DNA of 64,000 nucleotides, taken from positions 744,001 to 808,000 of the forward strand of contig NC_015388.1 in assembly GCF_000195295.1 (NCBI RefSeq), read 5' to 3'. Made by a program: the position numbers and the translations under genes. Position 1 is the first letter of the stretch; each line of letters starts with the position of its first letter. A model generated the notes under the pieces. It did no database searches. It had not been told where the DNA came from and saw only the letters and a list, made by a program, of their open reading frames with translations. Origin of the DNA: Desulfobacca acetoxidans DSM 11109 (GTDB lineage: Bacteria; Desulfobacterota; Desulfobaccia; Desulfobaccales; Desulfobaccaceae). This document shows, in pieces, positions 1-8,632 of this stretch.

Positions 1-1009
1 GGGCGGCAAGCACCTGGCGGGGTTGCCGCACAATCTGCTGCCCCCGACGCCCATGGCAGGGATCATGGAACACCACGGATGTGGAGGGGACGCGAGCAGG
101 GAAATGCAGGTGATCCAGTCTTTCTAAATCAGCCAAATATTCGCTGGCCTCCTTAACTTTGAGTGCCAGGCTTCCCGCCTGTTCCCTTTCCAGACTATCA
201 GGGAAGAGCCGGTCTAAGCGTTTCAATTGATAACTGCAGGAAGCGCAGGCGGTGACAAGGTAATCCACCTTGAGACCGGCAAATTGTCTGATGACATTCC
301 GGCCAAGGAGCCGGGCCGTTTTCAGGTCCCCGACGCTCGTGGCCAATAGGCCGCAGCAATTCTGTTGTTTCGGTATGATGACTTCGATGCCCAGCCGCTG
401 GCAGATTTTTAAAAAGGCCAGCCCGGCCTGGGGGAAGAGGGCCTGCAAGCCGCAGCCGATAAAGAAAGCGATTTTCTGCTTTCCGGCGCTCGGCAAAAAA
501 TCTGGCACCAGGTTTGTCAGGGGCTGCGAAGCGGGCTGCGGCAGACGCTCCACCAGGCCCGCCAGGGAGGGCCATAATCGATAAAGCAGACCGCTTTTCC
601 GCCCCAGCAAGGAGATTAGCCGCGGCAGGAGGGAGGAGCTGGCGTTCAGGGCCGGAAGCAGGCGATCGGCATGGAGACTCAAATGGGCCAGGGCGAGATT
701 CGGACTCCAGTTATGTCCTAAACGATCATAGATTTCCGCCCGTCCGGCCTTCACCAGATCAGGAATAGGGATTTTGGCGGTGCATCGTTCAACACAGGCG
801 CCGCAGAGAAGACAATATTCCAGGATCTCCAGCAGGCGGCCGCTCGGAGAGAGGGTCCCACCCAGAAACGCCTGCAGGAGGCTGAGCTTGCCCCGGGCCA
901 CTGCGGCTTCTCGGCCTGTCTTCTGGTAAAGCGGACAGACTTCCATACAGGCCCCGCACCGGATGCAGGCTGTGGCCGCTTTGAGTGTCTGACTGAAATC
1001 AGATGTCAT
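1..1009 (-). CDS. glcF: Glycolate oxidase iron-sulfur subunit, C-terminus cut by window edge
   Basis: This reads as the electron-transferring Fe-S subunit that partners the FAD subunit GlcD in a membrane-associated glycolate or D-lactate oxidase. The frame is open from ATG 1009 to base 1 (about 336 codons). Near the N-terminus are two ferredoxin-type clusters, CIRCGACMEVCP and then CLLCGACVERC. Close to the window edge is VVFHDPCHGRRG, the first half of a CCG (cysteine-rich) domain; the last part of the protein lies outside the window. Its start overlaps the glcD stop by 11 bases, so the two are almost certainly co-translated. The substrate (glycolate, D-lactate or another 2-hydroxy acid) cannot be told from sequence alone. 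Confidence 0.88.
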   Translation of the reverse strand, partial: MTSDFSQTLKAATACIRCGACMEVCPLYQKTGREAAVARGKLSLLQAFLGGTLSPSGRLLEILEYCLLCGACVERCTAKIPIPDLVKAGRAEIYDRLGHNWSPNLALAHLSLHADRLLPALNASSSLLPRLISLLGRKSGLLYRLWPSLAGLVERLPQPASQPLTNLVPDFLPSAGKQKIAFFIGCGLQALFPQAGLAFLKICQRLGIEVIIPKQQNCCGLLATSVGDLKTARLLGRNVIRQFAGLKVDYLVTACASCSYQLKRLDRLFPDSLEREQAGSLALKVKEASEYLADLERLDHLHFPARVPSTSVVFHDPCHGRRGQQIVRQPRQVLAA

Positions 1010-2408
1010 GGACGCCGGTAGAAATGGATGGCGGGACAAAGATTTTCCCGGGGTTCATGATGTTATGAGGATCAAAAGCCTTTTTCACGCGCTTACTGAG
1101 GTCGATAGCGGCTGCCGACAATTCCAGGCCAAGATAGGGGGATTTGGTGATGCCGATGCCGTGTTCGCCCGAGAGGGTGCCATCCAGCTCGCGCACCACG
1201 ACAAAGATATTTTTCACGGCGGTGGCAGCGGCCTGGGCTTGGGAGACCTGTTGCCGGTCATACATGACATTGATATGGATATTACCATCGCCGGCGTGGC
1301 CGAAGCACAGAATCGGCAGTTTGGCGTCGCGGCTGATGGCTTCCACTCGAGCAACGAGATCGGGAATGCGGCTGATAGGGACCACCACATCTTCGCTCAA
1401 TTTATGTGGATTGAGCTTAAAAGAGGCTGGGGAGACCAGTTTACGGGCCTGCCAGAGTTTTGCCGTTTCGTCGGCTCCGTCCGCAGTCATTACCAGGGCA
1501 GCGTTCTGAGCCCGGCAGAAGGATTCCATGGCCTCCGCCCTTTCCCGGACATCATGCGGATGACCGTCAACCTCCAGGAGCAATAGAGCCTGGGTCGCCT
1601 CTGGAATCGGAAAGGGCAATAACTCCCGTACGCACTCCAGGGAGGTCCGATCTAAAAACTCTAAGGCGCTGGGCGTTAGACGGGCCTGAAGTATACGGCC
1701 CACAGTTTGAGTAGCGAAGTGCAGGTCGGTAAATCCGGCCAACAGCGTCTGTCTGGCAGCAGGCTGCGGTATGAGTCGCAGGATGATGCGGGTGATAACG
1801 CCCAGAGTACCCTCGGAACCGACAATGAGCCGGGTAAGATCGTAGCCCACCACTCCTTTGGCCGTTCTGACCCCGGTATCAATAATCTCCCCGGTGGGCA
1901 GGACCACGGTAAGCCCCAGGACATAATCACGGGTAACGCCATACTTCACGGCGGCGCTGCCTCCGGCGTTTTCCGCAACATTTCCCCCGATGGTACAAAA
2001 ATTGGCACTGGAGGGATCGGGTGGATAAAAGAGGCCGAATTTCGCCGCTGCGGATTTCAAGCTCCCGGTGATGACTCCGGGCTGAACCACGGCGATAAAG
2101 TTGTCCGGATCGATTTCCAAGATTCGATTCAGGCGGGTGGTGACTAATATTAAACCGCCCTGAACCGGCAGAGCGCCGCCGGTAGTGCCGGTACCGGCCC
2201 CCCGCGGCGTTACCGGGAAGTGATATTCATTGGCCAATTGCAGAATCTGGGAAATCTCGGTTGCATCGGCCGGAAAGGCCACCGCCTCAGGGGTATAGAT
2301 CAGGTTGGCGGCGTCATAGGCATAGCACTGACGATCGGCATTGTCGGTAAGCAGATTGGGCGATCCGATGATGGCTCGAAGACGTTTAAGGACATTGGCA
2401 GGGATCAT
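999..2408 (-). CDS. glcD: FAD-linked 2-hydroxyacid oxidase subunit GlcD
   Basis: This is the FAD-binding catalytic subunit of a glycolate/D-lactate dehydrogenase of the vanillyl-alcohol-oxidase fold, with the next gene (glcF) as its Fe-S partner. The N-terminal FAD domain shows PRGAGTGTTGGALPVQGG and FCTIGGNVAENAGG. The C-terminal substrate domain ends with SGEHGIGITKSPYLG and MNPGKIF, both typical of the family. I start at ATG 2408 (MIPANVLKRL); a 13-codon extension to 2447 runs into a heptamer repeat and looks non-coding. About 469 residues is normal for GlcD. The preferred 2-hydroxy acid is not resolved. Confidence 0.9.
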   Translation of the reverse strand: MIPANVLKRLRAIIGSPNLLTDNADRQCYAYDAANLIYTPEAVAFPADATEISQILQLANEYHFPVTPRGAGTGTTGGALPVQGGLILVTTRLNRILEIDPDNFIAVVQPGVITGSLKSAAAKFGLFYPPDPSSANFCTIGGNVAENAGGSAAVKYGVTRDYVLGLTVVLPTGEIIDTGVRTAKGVVGYDLTRLIVGSEGTLGVITRIILRLIPQPAARQTLLAGFTDLHFATQTVGRILQARLTPSALEFLDRTSLECVRELLPFPIPEATQALLLLEVDGHPHDVRERAEAMESFCRAQNAALVMTADGADETAKLWQARKLVSPASFKLNPHKLSEDVVVPISRIPDLVARVEAISRDAKLPILCFGHAGDGNIHINVMYDRQQVSQAQAAATAVKNIFVVVRELDGTLSGEHGIGITKSPYLGLELSAAAIDLSKRVKKAFDPHNIMNPGKIFVPPSISTGVHDI

Positions 2409-2426
2409 GTTAATAAATATTCTATA

Positions 2427-2456
2427 GTTTCGAGTTTCGAGTTTCAAGTTTTGAGA
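2427..2456. repeat. Heptamer tandem repeat, GTTTCGA type
   Basis: Four imperfect copies of a 7-bp unit (GTTTCGA, GTTTCGA, GTTTCAA, GTTTTGA) lie immediately upstream of glcD. Related 7-bp arrays occur in many intergenic gaps of this window (for example 8504-8522, 20672-20697, 46703-46725 and 51961-51978), often on the opposite strand as CGAAACT or CGGAACT. Confidence 0.75.
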
Positions 2457-2477
2457 TTATCATACTGGAGGTGGTTA

Positions 2478-2529
2478 GTTTCATATAAATCCTCATGTTC
2501 TGAGGAACACAACGAAGCATGAGAACAGA
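2478..2529. repeat. Dispersed hairpin repeat family A, copy 1
   Basis: This is a single degenerate copy of the family A core. It has outer arms of the TTCATAT / ATGAGAACAG type, an inner mini-palindrome TGTTC-tgag-GAACA, and the conserved stretch ACAACGAAGCAT. It sits between glcD and copA. The remaining DNA up to 2674 is AT-rich, and I see no clear promoter or metal-regulator operator in it. Confidence 0.65.
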
Positions 2530-2674
2530 ACCGTTTTTTTATAACCATGCTTATTGGATAATCAACTACTTAGAATATCTCTAGTCTCATAAAAATTGCT
2601 TAGAACACTGTTTCATAGTATTTACTTTCAGTAAGCCGAACGTCTGCTTGAATTCGAGTGCGAGAGTATTCATC

Positions 2675-4942
2675 ATGACCGCTCAATCAACTACCGTATC
2701 CGCCGCCTCACCCCAACGCCAGATCGTCATTGGAGTGGGCGGGATGCATTGCGCCGCCTGCGTCGCCCGGGTCGAGAGAACCTTGCAGGCTGTTCCCGGA
2801 GTACAGAAGGCAATGGTAAATCTCGCGACCCGGCAGGCGCATGTAACCTTTGACACTTCCCAGGCCGACCCGACCCAATTTGCCCAGGCACTTCAAGAAG
2901 CCGGCTTCAGCTATGAAGGGCAGGAAGAACTAGATACTACCGGTATCCAGGAGATCCGCCCGGACCCTGATATCCAGGATTTTAAATACCGGTTTCTGAC
3001 CGCCCTGATCTTGAACATCCCGATTTTTTTGGGATCAATGGTCCATCCACTCCCCCATTGGCTCGGTCTGGCACCCCAAACGTTGCATTATCTCCTCTTT
3101 GGGTTGACGACGCCGGTGATGTTCTATGCCGGCGCCCCGTTCTTTAGAGGCGGCTGGAAAGCAACCCGGCGTAAAAGCGCCGATATGAACACGCTCATCG
3201 CCCTGGGTGCCGGGGCAGCCTATATTTACTCCCTGATAGCCACTTTTTGGCCTCACGCCTTTGCCGCCGCCGGTGTCATCCCGGAGGTGTATTTCGACAC
3301 CAGTGCCATGATCATCACCTTTATCCTCCTGGGCCGTTGGCTGGAGGCCAGGGCTCGGGGGCGGGCTTCCGAAGCCATCCAGCGTTTGATGGCCCTGGCG
3401 CCACCGAGGGCCTCCGTCCGCCGGAATGGCATGGAACAAGAAATTCCGTTGTCGCAGGTTCGGGTGGGAGACCTGATCGTGGTTCGACCGGGGGAGAAGA
3501 TCGCCGTAGACGGGGTGGTGGTGGAGGGAGCCAGTGCCGTCGATGAATCAATGCTTACCGGGGAAAGTCTGCCGGTGAGCAAAGGCCCGGGTGAGGAAGT
3601 CTGGGGGGCGACTTTAAACACCATCGGTTCCCTGGTCTTCCAGGCCACTCGGGTGGGCCGGGACATGGTCCTTTCTCAGATTATCCATCTAGTCCAGGAG
3701 GCCCAAAGTTCCAAGGCCCCTATCCAGCGTTTGGCTGATCAGGTTGCCGCCATCTTCGTTCCGGTGGTCCTCGGCCTTGCCGTTTTTACTTTTCTGGGCT
3801 GGTACTGGTTCGGTCCTTCCCCGGCCCTCTCCCGAGCGCTGATGAACATGGTGGCCGTGCTGATCATCGCCTGTCCCTGCGCCCTGGGACTGGCTACCCC
3901 CACCGCAGTGATGGTGGGCGTCGGCCGCGGAACGGAATTGGGCATCCTCATCCGGGGCGGAGAACCCCTGGAGCGGGCCTATGCCCTGACGGACATCATC
4001 TTCGACAAGACCGGCACCCTGACGCAGGGCAGACCAGAAGTGACCGACGTCATTCCTTTTTCTCCCTGGCAAGAGGAAGACATCGTCAACATGGCGGCGG
4101 CAGTGGAACAACGCTCGGAACACCCGTTAGCTGCTGCCATCCTCCGCCGCTTTCAGGCCGGGGCCAGCGCTCTGCCCGAAGTTACCCGGTTTGAGGCCGT
4201 TCCGGGACTGGGAGTTAAGGCCGAGGTTGATGGCAAACAACTGCTGGTGGGCAGTCCCCACTACTTCTCCCGGTTGCGGATGTCGATCTTATACGCCGAA
4301 CCTACGGTACAGAGATTGACCCAGGCTGGCCGCTCGGTCATCCTGGTTGCCGTTGACGGCCAATTAGCGGGAGTAATCGGGGTGGCTGATACACTAAAAC
4401 CCCAAGCCCCACAGACCGTCAAAACCCTCATCGACATGGGTTTGCAGGTATGGATGCTCAGCGGCGACAATACGCAGACGGCCACGGCAGTGGCCCATGA
4501 AGTAGGAGTCACCAAGGTCCTGGCGGAGGTGCTGCCGGCAGACAAGGCCTCCCGGATCGCTGAGCTGCAGCGCCGCGGACGGGTAACCGCCATGGTGGGC
4601 GACGGGATTAATGACGGTCCGGCCCTGGCCCAAGCCGATGTCGGCCTGGCCTTGAGCAGCGGCGCCGATGTGGCTCTAGCCGCAGCGGATATTACCCTAA
4701 TGAGCGACGACCTTACCTTGATCCCGAAAGCCGTGGCCCTCTCCCGCCAGATGATGCGGATCATCCGGCAGAACCTGTTCTGGGCCTTTTTCTATAATGT
4801 CGTGGCCATTCCAGTGGCCGCCGGGGTCCTATATCCCCTTACCGGTTGGCTCCTCAACCCGGCCTTGGCCGCTATGACTATGGCCCTGAGCTCGGTTACC
4901 GTGGTAAGTAACTCTTTGCGACTGCGGCGGTTTAACGCCTAA
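2675..4942 (+). CDS. copA: Heavy-metal (Cu+) translocating P-type ATPase
   Basis: This is an inner-membrane P1B-type ATPase that exports monovalent copper (or silver) at the cost of ATP. Visible motifs in order are: an N-terminal heavy-metal-binding domain with GMHCAAC; the actuator motif MLTGES; the transmembrane metal site [11 protein letters not shown]; the phosphorylation site DKTGTLT; SEHPLA (the HP motif); and [16 protein letters not shown]. In the last two helices, FYNVVAIP and [15 protein letters not shown] supply the YN and MxxSS pattern of Cu+-type (P1B-1) pumps. I start at ATG 2675; the longer frame opens with TTG at 2648. No chaperone, CsoR or CueR gene is adjacent. Confidence 0.93.
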   Translation: MTAQSTTVSAASPQRQIVIGVGGMHCAACVARVERTLQAVPGVQKAMVNLATRQAHVTFDTSQADPTQFAQALQEAGFSYEGQEELDTTGIQEIRPDPDIQDFKYRFLTALILNIPIFLGSMVHPLPHWLGLAPQTLHYLLFGLTTPVMFYAGAPFFRGGWKATRRKSADMNTLIALGAGAAYIYSLIATFWPHAFAAAGVIPEVYFDTSAMIITFILLGRWLEARARGRASEAIQRLMALAPPRASVRRNGMEQEIPLSQVRVGDLIVVRPGEKIAVDGVVVEGASAVDESMLTGESLPVSKGPGEEVWGATLNTIGSLVFQATRVGRDMVLSQIIHLVQEAQSSKAPIQRLADQVAAIFVPVVLGLAVFTFLGWYWFGPSPALSRALMNMVAVLIIACPCALGLATPTAVMVGVGRGTELGILIRGGEPLERAYALTDIIFDKTGTLTQGRPEVTDVIPFSPWQEEDIVNMAAAVEQRSEHPLAAAILRRFQAGASALPEVTRFEAVPGLGVKAEVDGKQLLVGSPHYFSRLRMSILYAEPTVQRLTQAGRSVILVAVDGQLAGVIGVADTLKPQAPQTVKTLIDMGLQVWMLSGDNTQTATAVAHEVGVTKVLAEVLPADKASRIAELQRRGRVTAMVGDGINDGPALAQADVGLALSSGADVALAAADITLMSDDLTLIPKAVALSRQMMRIIRQNLFWAFFYNVVAIPVAAGVLYPLTGWLLNPALAAMTMALSSVTVVSNSLRLRRFNA

Positions 4943-4967
4943 GACGGTTTCCGGTTCTCATATTTCC

Positions 4968-5177
4968 ATGTTGGTCAGGGAGAGTTCCCCCCCGTTCACG
5001 GTTTGTTGCTGCTCACAACATCTTAAACAGAGTTCTGCGGTGGGCAATACCTATCCTATTTTTCTCCTGGGGCCTGTTTCAGTTATTCTTGAGCACCGAA
5101 AACAAGGGGTTGGAGCACAGTTAATTGAGCAGGCCTTTCACCTTGCCAGGATAATGGGCTATTCGACGGTTCTGTCT
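4968..5177 (+). pseudogene. GNAT acetyltransferase remnant, interrupted by a hairpin repeat
   Basis: The frame contains LGPVSVILEHRKQGVGAQLI followed by EQAFHLARIMGYSTVL. This matches the acetyl-CoA-binding motif A of GNAT N-acetyltransferases (the R/Q-x-x-G-x-G/A loop is RKQGVG). The frame lacks the rest of the fold. Directly after STVL it enters a copy of repeat family A (5172-5225) and stops at 5207. The stretch before motif A does not look like a GNAT N-terminus either. I read it as a decayed gene whose 3' part was displaced by the repeat. The rest of the gap to 5318 holds nothing recognisable. Confidence 0.6.
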
Positions 5178-5225
5178 TCATATTTCGTTGTGTTCCTCAG
5201 AATATGAGGATTTATATGAAAACAG
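5172..5225. repeat. Dispersed hairpin repeat family A, copy 2
   Basis: This is a 54-bp hairpin-forming copy. The left arm CTGTCTTCATAT pairs with the right arm ATATGAAAACAG with one mismatch, and the loop carries TTCGTTGTGTTC. It lies exactly where the GNAT-like frame loses similarity to the family, which suggests that the element inserted there. Confidence 0.65.
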
Positions 5226-5318
5226 CTCTTAAAAGCGGCGGGCGCGGCCCGCTCTATGAGTAAATTGCCACTAGATTATCGATTTATTTAACCGGAAACC
5301 TTGCTTACCTCCCCCTGA

Positions 5319-7106
5319 TCATGGCTGGCTCTTGTTCTCCTGCTTTTTCTGTCGTTGAGGTGGAGGCGGGGCTTGCCGCGGCGGTGGAGCGGGGGCCGCC
5401 ATCTGCCGTTGCTGCCTTATCTGCTGCTGGCGTTGTTGAATCTGCATCTGCTGTTGGCGTTGCTGTTGTATCTGCCCCTGCATCTGTTGTTGGCGTTGCT
5501 GTTCCTGTCTGAGCCGGGTCTCCTGTTGTTGCCGCGCCATCTCAAGTTGCTGCTGGCGGCGGAATTGCTGATCCTGTTGGACTTGCTGTTCCACCGAACG
5601 CCGCTGCTGCTGGAGCCGCTGTTCCCGGCGGCGCCGCTCCTCCTGCTGTTGCCAACGCGGTGATTGCTGCGCGGGTAGAGGGTTCGGTCTTACCACCTGG
5701 TTTGCTGGTGTATTGACCGTTTGGGGACGGGAGGTATTGGAAGCCGTTCTCCGGACCTCGGGAGGCCATGACCGGCGTCGGGGTTGAACGCGGTCCAGGG
5801 ATTGCGGCGGTGTTTGGCTTTCGAGAGAGGCTCCGGTACGTCTGGCCTCACCCATCCGGGGCGGAGTGGGCTCATTACTCTCTGTTGGCGAAGTTGCCGA
5901 AACTGTCTGGTATGGAGCGGACTGGCGTTGCCAAATCCTCGGCCTACCATCAGTGCCGGAGGGGGAGCCCCCCTGGTTGCCAGACGTTTGAGAAATCATA
6001 CGGCGCCTCTGATCCGATTGGGAATTTGACGTCGCATCGGCTGTTTCCCAGGATGAAGGCGATATCTGGGCCCGCTGTCCCAAAAACGGTTGGCGCCCTT
6101 CCCGCCGGCTATCTAGTCCCGCACGGGAGCGGCTGAGCGAGGCCGGGGCGGCGATGGCATCCGGGCGGTTTACCTCTCCCGGCCGTATCCTGGCGGGTTC
6201 CACCTGACGGGTGGTGAATCTATGGCTGGCAAGCGAGGCCGGCATGATTTCCCGCCAAGCGGGGTGTCTGGCCTTCAGGTTGGCGGGCGGCAGCGCCTGG
6301 CGCAGATGAGCCAGACGGAGATTTTTATAGCGGCAGTCGCGTTCGATATTAATGTTTGTTACTTTGTTGATGTAGGTGGCGGGCGGTCCCCAGTTGTAGC
6401 AGGCCCTCGGGGCATAGCTGGGAGAGACATAATTGTTGACATACACGGTCCGCTCATAAATGGTTGGAATATACTGGGAGGAGGCCAGGGCATTGGCGTA
6501 GGCGTAGGAATAGGACGACGAATACGGTTCTCCCCAACCGAGGAGAAAATTCGAGGCTGGGGTAAAAATCCAGGACAGGGGCGAGCTTTGATACATGCAG
6601 GCGCTGCCAGCCCCTAAATCCATTGGCTGAGGATAGTCTTCCGCAGCATACATTCCCGAAGAGTATTCTCCTAAGGAAGCAGTATCCGGAGGCGCTACCG
6701 GGCTCCAGCCGATATATTCATCATTGGTCCGCCAGTTTACTGTGTGAGGATACCAGGTACGGCCGGGGACCCAGACCCAGCCATAGTCACTGGTGTTGGC
6801 CCAGTTGCCGTAATGGTAGGTGGCCCATCCCCAGGGTTCATCCGTTTCAAAAACATAGCCTTCCTGGGTGGGAACCCAACGGCCGTTGGTATAGGGCCGC
6901 CACCCCTGATTGACCTGCTGAGGCTGCCAGACCGGGCCATATTGACCGTGATGCAGCCATTGGCCGAATCTGGACAGGGCTTCCTGAAAGAGCGCGGCGT
7001 CCTGCTGTCCGGCTTGCCCTGGCGCCGGGGCCAGCACCCCGGCCCCCATACCCAGAGCACAGATCAACAACAGCACCGGAAAGGTGCGCCAGAATATCTT
7101 TATCAT
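5319..7106 (-). CDS. Secreted DUF6600-like protein with Gln/Arg-rich tail
   Basis: The protein starts with a signal peptide (FPVLLLICALGMGAGVLAPA, cleaved near GQAGQQ). Roughly residues 40-145 are a Trp/Tyr/Gly-rich domain with GWRPYTNGRWVP, DEPWGWATYHYGNW, YGWVWVPGRTWYP and EYIGWSPVAPP, the pattern of the DUF6600 family. The middle is Ser/Pro-rich and low-complexity. Roughly the last 150 residues are almost all Gln and Arg (for example RQQQLEMARQQQ), ending in a proline-rich stretch. It is predicted to be extracytoplasmic. The function of DUF6600 is unknown to me. The basic Q/R tail could form coiled coil or bind polyanions, but that is speculation. Confidence 0.75.
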   Translation of the reverse strand: MIKIFWRTFPVLLLICALGMGAGVLAPAPGQAGQQDAALFQEALSRFGQWLHHGQYGPVWQPQQVNQGWRPYTNGRWVPTQEGYVFETDEPWGWATYHYGNWANTSDYGWVWVPGRTWYPHTVNWRTNDEYIGWSPVAPPDTASLGEYSSGMYAAEDYPQPMDLGAGSACMYQSSPLSWIFTPASNFLLGWGEPYSSSYSYAYANALASSQYIPTIYERTVYVNNYVSPSYAPRACYNWGPPATYINKVTNINIERDCRYKNLRLAHLRQALPPANLKARHPAWREIMPASLASHRFTTRQVEPARIRPGEVNRPDAIAAPASLSRSRAGLDSRREGRQPFLGQRAQISPSSWETADATSNSQSDQRRRMISQTSGNQGGSPSGTDGRPRIWQRQSAPYQTVSATSPTESNEPTPPRMGEARRTGASLESQTPPQSLDRVQPRRRSWPPEVRRTASNTSRPQTVNTPANQVVRPNPLPAQQSPRWQQQEERRRREQRLQQQRRSVEQQVQQDQQFRRQQQLEMARQQQETRLRQEQQRQQQMQGQIQQQRQQQMQIQQRQQQIRQQRQMAAPAPPPRQAPPPPQRQKKQENKSQP

Positions 7107-7126
7107 CGCCTTTCTCCTTCTTTAAC

Positions 7127-7245
7127 GAAAACAGTGAGCAATGGGCGGTGAGCGGTGAGCAGAAAAGGCATTATTGCGAGCAGCCGCCATGGTTCTGTTC
7201 TCATGTTTTGTTGTGATCACCAAAACATGCCAATTTAAATGAAAA
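7127..7245. repeat. Composite family A hairpin plus heptamer block, copy 3
   Basis: It reads AAAACAG, then a degenerate GTGAGCN-type heptamer block (7133-7161), then the conserved CATTATTGCGAGCAGCCGCCA joint (given here as two parts, CATTATTGCGAGC and AGCCGCCA), then a diverged hairpin core. The order is the same as in the 107-bp tandem units at 38.3 and 46.9 kb, but the inner palindrome here is GTTTTG-N-CAAAAC. Confidence 0.65.
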
Positions 7246-7246
7246 C

Positions 7247-7480
7247 ATCGTAATACTTCGGTTATCTGAGAATAGATCAAGGAATGGTAGGTAGTGCCCA
7301 CCATACATTGAAAAACCTCGATTTCCCGATAATTGCCATTATCTGTAGGTCACCCGCAAACCATAAAAATTGGTGTCGGACCATGCCGGAAGGCGGGATG
7401 CGCTGCGCTTTCCCGCTCTACAGCACTCCAATACCGATAGGCTTATCCGTAGAGCCGAATCTTGTATTCGCCCCAGATAA
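7247..7480 (+). repeat. Dispersed repeat family B, copy 1 (interrupted)
   Basis: The left half (AATACTTCGGTTATCTGAG, AATAGATCAAGGAATGGT) and the right half (GAATCTTGTATTCGCCCC) of family B are separated by about 100 bp. The intervening DNA resembles family C (ATTGCCATTATCTGTAGG, then CACCCGCAAACCATAAAAA). This looks like a nested insertion. Confidence 0.55.
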
Positions 7481-7800
7481 CTGAAGTGTTCCAAATAATT
7501 CAATAGCAAATAATGTGCCATCCGAGACACCTGCAACAGATTGATATAATGAGATATATCAACCGATGAAGTGGCAGTTGCGAAATGCAGTCAAGTTATC
7601 TTGTCGGGGTGGGAAAATGAGACAGAATAATTTGACTTATGACTCTCAATCTGATAATGGCGCCGCGAGAATTGCTCGGGGATGTATCCGGTGATAGGTT
7701 TAGGGCAGGGATATCAGTGGGAAAGGCAGCCTCATGGAGGTTTAAAAAATTAATCCGGGGAAGACTTTCCAACAGTAATTGCCATTCTTTAAAAAGCCTC

Positions 7801-7921
7801 CGCAATACTTCAGCTATCTGAGAGAATAGATCAAGGCATGGTGGGCGGTGACCACCCTACAGCGCTACAGCACCGGCAGGCCCACCCGTAGGGGCGAATC
7901 TTGTATTCGCCCCAAACAACT
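7801..7921 (+). repeat. Dispersed repeat family B, copy 2 (intact)
   Basis: This is the best copy of a roughly 120-bp element. It begins CGCAATACTTCAGCTATCTG, passes through AGATCAAGGCATGGTGGGCG and CACCGGCAGGCCCACCCGTA, and ends in a strong hairpin GGGGCGAAT-cttgt-ATTCGCCCC followed by AAACAACT. Inverted copies lie at 17021-17134 and 23226-23347, and a fragment lies near 44714-44752. Confidence 0.75.
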
Positions 7922-7927
7922 CATCCG

Positions 7928-8413
7928 CTATTCGTTTTTTACAATTAATTTCATGCTCAACTGCTTATTGACCGAGGTCTTGCTTACTTCGACCGGCAGG
8001 ATCAACAGGGTCTCTTTAAAAAAGCACAAGCCTATTTTATCATCGCAAAAATTAAGGCGGAATTCGGCCTGCAGGGCGGTGCGTCCGGGCGCCGCCGGGG
8101 CGCTCAGGGTTATAGGCAGATTGGCGGCGGGCAGTTTCTGGCCGAGACTTTGGGTCAGACCGACAATTTTTTTATCTTCGGAGTGGATTGCCACAGTGGA
8201 GGGGGCCTCCTGATTTAATTTGCAGTTAGGTGGTAATTGTAGTTCAATTTTCAAGGTGGCCTCGCCGGGACCAATAATCTGTTGGGGCAAGGTGATAGTC
8301 TGGGTGGCATTAGTGGTCAAGGAACCGCCGAAGACTGCCAGGCACAGGGTTATGAGTGCTAGCAGACGATTGGATCTGGTGGATGTTTGATCTCCGAAAA
8401 AGGAAAGGTGCAT
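7928..8413 (-). CDS. Small secreted protein, resembles the C-terminal domain of NHLRC2/SOQ1-type proteins
   Basis: This is a 161-residue protein with an N-terminal hydrophobic segment (LLALITLCLAVFGGSL) that should act as a signal peptide. The start ATG has GGAGG eight bases upstream. The mature part has LPPNCKLNQEAPSTVAI and near the end FCDDKIGLCFFKETLLILPV. Both recall the beta-sandwich domain that follows thioredoxin and NHL repeats in NHLRC2/SOQ1-like proteins (LPxGYxLNxxAPS ... CxxxxxCxxxxxLxxxPV). Here that domain stands alone, without thioredoxin or NHL repeats. The two cysteines of the C-x6-C pair could form a disulfide. The family assignment is tentative. Confidence 0.6.
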   Translation of the reverse strand: MHLSFFGDQTSTRSNRLLALITLCLAVFGGSLTTNATQTITLPQQIIGPGEATLKIELQLPPNCKLNQEAPSTVAIHSEDKKIVGLTQSLGQKLPAANLPITLSAPAAPGRTALQAEFRLNFCDDKIGLCFFKETLLILPVEVSKTSVNKQLSMKLIVKNE

Positions 8414-8632
8414 AGAGTCCTCCGGTGCAATTTTTTATTGGGGGAATTGATATCTGTAAGAAACCGGTATAATTTAGAATCAATCGGGATAAAAAAACGT
8501 TAACTTGAGTTTTGAGTTTGAGGAAAGATCACCCTATCCATATCGATACGATAGAATTATAATATGTTTTCGTTCATTCTAAACCTTAAACTTGAAACTC
8601 CCAACTTCGCCTGCCTGATATTGAGGTTTTAA

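Larger units (their letters stand above)
7107..7927. other. Repeat-rich intergenic region, no gene seen
   Basis: This gap holds a composite family A/heptamer unit (7127-7245), a disrupted family B copy (7247-7480) and an intact family B copy (7801-7921). Between 7480 and 7800 I see only AT-rich DNA without a convincing frame. Short open frames here overlap the repeats and lack ribosome binding sites. Confidence 0.7.
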
